Source: Prevotella sp. UBA4341 (GTDB taxonomy: Bacteria > Bacteroidota > Bacteroidia > Bacteroidales > Bacteroidaceae). From it: a stretch of DNA of 9,659 nt. The stretch covers positions 1 through 9,659 of the forward strand of contig DGTH01000010.1 of the NCBI GenBank assembly GCA_002393705.1, read 5' to 3'. A program made the translations under genes and the position numbers. The notes under the pieces were generated by a model. That model worked only from the letters and a program-made list of their open reading frames with translations, made no database searches and had not been told where the DNA came from. Shown one piece after another: positions 5,709 to 9,659 of the stretch (the first letter of the stretch is position 1; each line of letters opens with the position of its first letter).

Positions 5709-6428
5709 ATGACAACGGACAACGAACGACACCCCACCGACAGCGCCCTACGGTTTCCCCGCCGGGAAGAACGCTTCCCCCACCAGGCAACCCCCGCCCA
5801 CGGCTTCTCCATCGTCATGGCTGTCCACGACCAGGGCTTCAGCCTGGAGCAGAACCTGCACCGCTTTCTCAACATGGAAAGCGAGGCCGACTACGAGGTC
5901 ATCGTGGTGGACGACTCCTCGACCGACGACACGCCCGACGTGCTGATGCGGCTGAAAGCCGACTCCCCACGGCTCTACACCACTTTCCTGCCCCGCTCGG
6001 TCGTCTTCAACCCCAGCCGACAGCAGCTGGCCCTCACCATTGGTGCCAAGGCCGCCAAGTTCGACCGCATCATCCTGGCCGACATCCACCGGCCACCCTC
6101 CAGCGAGGGCTGGCTCGCCGCTCTGGCCGAGGCCACGAATGAGGCTGTGCTCATCTACAGCCGCCGCAAGGAGGAGGCACCGCTGCGCTTCCAGCAGTGG
6201 GACGAGCTCGACAGCGCCTCGCCCCTCATCCGCAAGGCCGAGCGCCGCTCCGGGCGTGGCCATCAGGGGCGCTGGCTCAAGTTCAGCCGAGGACTTTACG
6301 ATGCCCTCGTGGTGGACTGCAGCCTGGTTCACGACGCCATCCGCCTCTTCGACCAGCAGCCCGGTGCCTCCACGCTGTGGGGGCTCCGTCTCTCCACCTA
6401 CTGGAAGAATCTCTTTAACAAAGCATAA
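5709..6428 (+). CDS. Small GT2-like glycosyltransferase with altered metal motif
   Basis: The protein resembles the GT-A fold of family 2 glycosyltransferases, which move a sugar from a nucleotide donor to an acceptor. FSIVMAVHDQG (33-43) and YEVIVVDDSSTDDTP (62-76) form the nucleotide-binding half; RQQLALTIGAKAAKFDRIIL (104-123) matches the helix and strand before the metal site. In place of the usual DAD motif is ADIHRPPSSEGWL (124-136), so the second metal Asp aligns with His127. The remaining ~100 residues are not readily recognisable, and there is no clear GDDD/EDxD acceptor motif or C-terminal membrane helix, unlike many Bacteroidetes relatives of ~380 aa. The start lies 3 nt after the lysA stop, which suggests coupled expression. 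The donor and acceptor are unknown, and it may be a degenerate or specialised enzyme. Confidence 0.75.
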   Translation: MTTDNERHPTDSALRFPRREERFPHQATPAHGFSIVMAVHDQGFSLEQNLHRFLNMESEADYEVIVVDDSSTDDTPDVLMRLKADSPRLYTTFLPRSVVFNPSRQQLALTIGAKAAKFDRIILADIHRPPSSEGWLAALAEATNEAVLIYSRRKEEAPLRFQQWDELDSASPLIRKAERRSGRGHQGRWLKFSRGLYDALVVDCSLVHDAIRLFDQQPGASTLWGLRLSTYWKNLFNKA

Positions 6429-6449
6429 GAAACCTATCTATATTACGTC

Positions 6450-7544
6450 ATGAAAGTTCTTCACTTCTACCAACAGCAGAACGAGATGCAGGCGCGCTAC
6501 GTCAACCTGCTCACGGAGACCATGGACAGCAGTGTCGAGCAAGTTACCATGACGACACTGTCCAACGTCAAGCAGGCCTTGACCAGTCAGCACTTCGACC
6601 TTCTCCACATTCACGGCTGCTGGTCTATCAGCTATGCGCAGGCCGCCGCCAAGGCACGGCGCGAGGGCACGCGCATAGTTATTACCCCCCATGGCGAGCT
6701 GGAACCCTGGATTCTGCGCAACCGTCAGTGGCAGGAGAAGATGCCTAAGACGCTACTATACCAGCGGCAGACCATCCGCCAAGCCTACGCCGTCATCGCC
6801 ATGGGCACCATGGAGCAGCAGAGCCTGCAGGAGCTGCGCTGGAACCCCCGCATAGAGACCATACGCAATGCCCTCATTACGCGCTCCATCACCCCTGCCG
6901 ACATGTCGGCCCAGCTGCTCGCCGTCTATCGGAAGGTCATGGACAGCGACGTCTTCCACGTCATGACGAGCCAGGCGCGCCAGGGGCTCTTCCTGCTGCT
7001 GCGTGCTGCCGTCTGCGGCAGCCCAGAGTGGATGCGCCATACGGGGTTCCCCGAGCTGACAGCCAACGACTGGCGGCTGCTGCACCTCTACGCCCGCGAC
7101 GAGCATGTGGAACACCTGCTCAAGCGCGGCGTCTATACCCTCGGACTGAAAACCCCGCTCATCGACGTGAGCCAGGTAGCCAACTACAAGCCAGAAGGCT
7201 ACCGCCCGCCGAAGAGCATCGCCGAGACCATTGGCAACCAGTTTGCCAGCGAGAACGAGCGCCTGCTGGCCACGTTCAAGTACCTGCACCGCCTGAACAC
7301 CTCGCAGCACCTCGCCATCAGCCACATGATGGAGCTGGAGCGCGAGGTGCGCGAACACGACATCGACGAGGAGCAGCTCGCCGAAGTGCTGACCGACGCC
7401 CGCCTCCTCACCTTTGCCTCTCGCCTCATGGGCGTGCTCTCCCACTTCACGCTGTTCGAGGAAGGCCTCATGCCCGTGCCGGCCATTACCGACCGCCAGA
7501 CGGAGAAGATAGAGAATATCATAACAAACCACTTAGCGATATGA
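6450..7544 (+). CDS. Protein with GT4-type N-terminal domain and unrecognised helical C-terminal domain
   Basis: Residues 1-147 look like the N-terminal (acceptor-side) half of a GT-B family 4 glycosyltransferase: MKVLHFY start, DLLHIHGCWS (50-59), IVITPHGELEPWIL (76-89), a Lys/Tyr-rich stretch (97-106), AYAVIAMGTMEQQSL (112-126) and IETIRNALIT (135-144), where a VIPNGxD segment normally ends this half. From about residue 148 the expected nucleotide-sugar domain, with its E-x7-E signature, is absent. Instead there are ~217 residues, mainly predicted helix with many charged residues (for example 262-320), and no family that I recognise. No signal peptide or membrane segment is evident. The stop overlaps the fbp start (ATGA at 7541-7544), indicating translational coupling. 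Without the donor-binding half it is unlikely to be a conventional glycosyltransferase; function unknown. Confidence 0.7.
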   Translation: MKVLHFYQQQNEMQARYVNLLTETMDSSVEQVTMTTLSNVKQALTSQHFDLLHIHGCWSISYAQAAAKARREGTRIVITPHGELEPWILRNRQWQEKMPKTLLYQRQTIRQAYAVIAMGTMEQQSLQELRWNPRIETIRNALITRSITPADMSAQLLAVYRKVMDSDVFHVMTSQARQGLFLLLRAAVCGSPEWMRHTGFPELTANDWRLLHLYARDEHVEHLLKRGVYTLGLKTPLIDVSQVANYKPEGYRPPKSIAETIGNQFASENERLLATFKYLHRLNTSQHLAISHMMELEREVREHDIDEEQLAEVLTDARLLTFASRLMGVLSHFTLFEEGLMPVPAITDRQTEKIENIITNHLAI

Positions 7545-9526
7545 ACCACACCAACAGTACCGAACCACACGCTGACCTGCACTACCTCTACCTGCTGAGC
7601 CAGTCGTTCCCCACCATAGCTGATGCCTCCACCGAGATTATCAACCTCGAGGCCATCATGAACCTCCCCAAAGGTACAGAACACTTCCTGGCCGACCTGC
7701 ACGGCGAGAGTGCCGCCTTTCAGCACGTGCTGAAGAACGCCTCCGGCAACATCAAGCGCAAGGTCAACGAAATCTTCGGCAACGACATCCGCGAAACCGA
7801 GAAGAAAGAGCTCTGCACGCTCATCTACTACCCGGAACAGAAGCTCGAGCTGGTCAAGGCCTCCGAGCCCGACATTGACGACTGGTACCACATCACCATC
7901 CACCAGCTGGTCAAGGTGGCACGCGACGTCAGCAGCAAATACACCCGCTCCAAGGTACGCAAGTCGCTGCCACAGGACTTCAGCTACATCATCGAGGAGC
8001 TGCTCCACGAGCGTACCGACGACTCCAACAAGGCGGCCTACGTCAACGTCATCGTCGATACCATCATCACCACCGGTCGTGCCGACGACTTCATCTGCGC
8101 CCTCTCGAACGTCATACAGCGACTGGCCATCGACCAACTGCACATCCTGGGCGACATCTACGACCGTGGCAGCGGCGCACACATCATCATGGACACGCTG
8201 CGACAGTACCACTCGTGGGACATTCAGTGGGGTAACCACGACATACTCTGGATGGGGGCCTGCGCCGGCAACAAGGCCTGCATCTGCAACGTGTTGCGCC
8301 TGTCCTTGCGCTACGCCAACCTCGTCACCCTCGAGGAGGGCTACGGCATCAACCTCGTGCCCCTGGCCACGTTCGCCATGGACGTCTATGGCGACGACCC
8401 CTGCACCGAGTTCCTGCCCAAGCTGCTCAAGGGCCAGCAGCTCGACGAGAAGACCCAGTTGCTCACTGCCCGCATGCACAAAGCCATCAGCGTCCTGCAG
8501 TTCAAGGAGGAGGCCAAAATCTTCAAGCGCCGTCCCGAGTGGAACATGCAGAACCGCTGTATGCTGGACCACATCGACTACGCCAACGCCACCTGCACCA
8601 TCGACGGCAAGACATACGACATGCTCTCCTGCCACTTCCCCACCATCAACCCAGCCTGTCCCGACGAGCTGACGCCCGAGGAAGAGCAGCTCATGGAGAA
8701 GCTGCGCCACTCGTTTGCCGTCAGCGAAAAACTGCATAAGCACATACGCACCCTGCTCAGCCACGGCTGCATGTACGCCATCTACAACTCCAACCTCCTC
8801 TTCCATGCCAGCATTCCCCTCAATGCCGACGGCACCCTCAAGCCCGTCAGCCTCTACGGTCAGCAGTACAGCGGCCGTGACCTTATGGAGAAGACCGGCC
8901 AGATGATTCGTACCGCCTTCGCCCCCGACAGCAACCCCGACGAGCGCCACTACGCCCGTGACTACTTCCTCTACCTCTGGTGTGGCCCCGACTCGCCACT
9001 CTTCGACAAGTCCAAGATGGCCACCTTCGAGCGCTACTTCCTCAAGGACAAAGAGACATATAAAGAGGAGAAGGGCTACTACTTCCAGCTGCGCAACGAC
9101 CCCGCCACGTGCGACCACATACTCGATGCCTTCGGCGTACAGGGCGAGAACCGCCACATCATCAACGGCCACGTGCCCGTACACGCCGCCAACGGCGAGA
9201 ACCCCATCAAGGCCGGCGGCCGCCTCATGGTCATTGACGGAGGCTTCTCGGAGGCCTACCACAAGGAGACGGGCATAGCCGGCTACACGCTGGTCTATCA
9301 CTCGCGCGGCTTCGAACTCGTCCAGCACGAGCCCTTCACCTCTGCCCGCGACGCCGTGCTGCGCGGCACCGACATCAAGTCAACCACCCAGCTCGTCGAG
9401 ATGTCCGCCCACCGCATGCTCGTGGCCGATACCGACAAAGGGCGCGACCTGCGCCTGCAGGTGGCCGACCTCAAGCAGTTGTTATACGCCTACCGCCACG
9501 GTCTCTTGAAGGAGAAGCGCAGCTGA
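7541..9526 (+). CDS. fbp: Fructose-1,6-bisphosphatase, class III
   Basis: This enzyme removes the 1-phosphate of fructose-1,6-bisphosphate to give fructose-6-phosphate, the committed step of gluconeogenesis. Class III enzymes are Mn-dependent, calcineurin-like phosphatases found in Firmicutes and Bacteroidetes. The metallophosphatase motifs are present: LADLHGE (50-56), LGDIYDRGSG (203-212), WGNHD (230-234), FHASIP (421-426) and NGHVPV (542-547), followed by VIDGGFSEAYHKETG (564-578). At 661 aa the length fits the family (about 640-670). The ATG at 7541 is chosen because the family N-terminus (LHYLYLLSQSFPTIADASTE) begins within 13 residues and the codon overlaps the previous stop. The same frame stays open back to 7028, but that stretch is inside the preceding gene. 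Confidence 0.96.
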   Translation: MNHTNSTEPHADLHYLYLLSQSFPTIADASTEIINLEAIMNLPKGTEHFLADLHGESAAFQHVLKNASGNIKRKVNEIFGNDIRETEKKELCTLIYYPEQKLELVKASEPDIDDWYHITIHQLVKVARDVSSKYTRSKVRKSLPQDFSYIIEELLHERTDDSNKAAYVNVIVDTIITTGRADDFICALSNVIQRLAIDQLHILGDIYDRGSGAHIIMDTLRQYHSWDIQWGNHDILWMGACAGNKACICNVLRLSLRYANLVTLEEGYGINLVPLATFAMDVYGDDPCTEFLPKLLKGQQLDEKTQLLTARMHKAISVLQFKEEAKIFKRRPEWNMQNRCMLDHIDYANATCTIDGKTYDMLSCHFPTINPACPDELTPEEEQLMEKLRHSFAVSEKLHKHIRTLLSHGCMYAIYNSNLLFHASIPLNADGTLKPVSLYGQQYSGRDLMEKTGQMIRTAFAPDSNPDERHYARDYFLYLWCGPDSPLFDKSKMATFERYFLKDKETYKEEKGYYFQLRNDPATCDHILDAFGVQGENRHIINGHVPVHAANGENPIKAGGRLMVIDGGFSEAYHKETGIAGYTLVYHSRGFELVQHEPFTSARDAVLRGTDIKSTTQLVEMSAHRMLVADTDKGRDLRLQVADLKQLLYAYRHGLLKEKRS

Positions 9527-9544
9527 CAGCCTGTTCCCCCCGTT

Positions 9545-9560
9545 TGGCACACTATTTGCT
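9545..9560 (+). promoter_or_regulatory. Putative sigma-54 (RpoN) -24/-12 promoter of htpG
   Basis: TGGCAC (9545-9550) and TTGCT (9556-9560) match the sigma-54 consensus TGGCAC-N5-TTGCW with five intervening bases; the invariant GG and GC doublets are separated by 10 nt as required. With the C of GC at -12, transcription would start near 9571, giving a leader of about 34 nt before the htpG ATG at 9605. The site sits on the coding strand, in the only non-coding gap of this end of the window. No enhancer site for an RpoN activator can be identified. A Bacteroides sigma-A type promoter (TTTG about 20 nt before TAnnTTTG) is not seen: the two TTTG words here are only 8 nt apart. Confidence 0.7.
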
Positions 9561-9604
9561 ACCTTCAGGGCAAACAACTGAACAAAAAAACGTAACACAA
9601 CATT

Positions 9605-9659
9605 ATGCAAAAAGGAAACATCGGGGTTACTACTGAGAACATCTTCCCCGTCATCAAAA
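9605..9659 (+). CDS. htpG: HtpG (Hsp90-family chaperone), 5' end only
   Basis: The frame opens with ATG at 9605 and reads MQKGNIGVTTENIFPVIK to the window end, 18 codons plus one base. This N-terminus closely matches, from memory, the start of HtpG in Bacteroides and Prevotella, the ATP-dependent Hsp90 homologue of the cytoplasm that helps fold client proteins under stress. An A-rich leader (an A7 run, then CGTAACACAACATT) precedes the start, as is typical for Bacteroidetes. No catalytic motif is within the window, so the call rests only on these 18 residues. Confidence 0.78.
   Translation, partial: MQKGNIGVTTENIFPVIK

Noticed and set aside
7028..7540. Upstream in-frame extension of fbp
   Set aside because: It is an Arg/Pro/Ala-rich shadow of the GT4-like gene; the FBPase family N-terminus begins just after the ATG at 7541.
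7199..9328. Long open frame of 709 codons on the minus strand opposite fbp and the preceding gene
   Set aside because: It is antisense to fbp, whose motifs are complete. The composition (Val, Leu, Gly, Glu rich, few motifs) is the usual mirror of genes with strong C/G third positions. Other minus-strand frames here (for example 3646-4545 and 4524-5366) have the same cause.
9543..9558. Bacteroides-type sigma-A promoter made of the two TTTG words before htpG
   Set aside because: The spacing is only 8 nt between words instead of about 20, and the second word lacks the TAnn prefix; the sigma-54 reading fits far better.

Overview
The window comes from a Bacteroidales bacterium, most likely a Prevotellaceae member. 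The evidence is protein style (a HisF with the motif TSMNHDGT, a fused HisIE, a class III fructose-1,6-bisphosphatase and the N-terminus of a Bacteroidetes-type HtpG), A-rich leaders instead of strong Shine-Dalgarno sites, and strong C/G preference at third codon positions. The genus is inferred. All ten genes lie on the + strand; hisA is cut by the left edge and htpG by the right edge.

Positions 1-2240 hold the end of a histidine operon: hisA (partial), hisF and hisIE, three consecutive pathway activities. This is the most unusual part. Each of the two gene junctions carries a copy of the same ~112 bp element, made of two ~32 nt arms in inverted orientation around a 47-49 nt A-rich middle. 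Each arm contains a 17 nt palindromic core. The left arm supplies the stop codon of the upstream gene. The middle holds the start codon of the downstream gene. The right arm is translated, so HisF and HisIE carry nearly the same foreign N-terminal segment (both contain [10 protein letters not shown]). HisF also has an insertion after its second catalytic Asp, and HisIE has one in the linker between its two domains, so this his segment appears to be a hotspot for in-frame repeat insertion.

Positions 2241-5705 hold an ftsE-like ABC ATPase, then lysC (aspartate kinase) and lysA (diaminopimelate decarboxylase), the first and last steps of lysine synthesis. Two different short tandem repeat arrays lie in front of ftsE (three perfect 15-mers) and in front of lysC (degenerate 9-mers).

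Positions 5709-9526 hold a small GT2-like glycosyltransferase with an altered metal-binding motif, then a protein with a GT4-type N-terminal half and an unrecognised helical C-terminal half, then fbp (gluconeogenic fructose-1,6-bisphosphatase) overlapping it by 4 nt. The lysA to fbp spacings (3 nt, 21 nt, 4 nt overlap) suggest co-transcription.

The 78 nt gap at 9527-9604 contains a close match to a sigma-54 (-24/-12) promoter, with TGGCAC and TTGCT at the correct spacing, 44 nt before the htpG start codon. That would place this chaperone gene under RpoN control.
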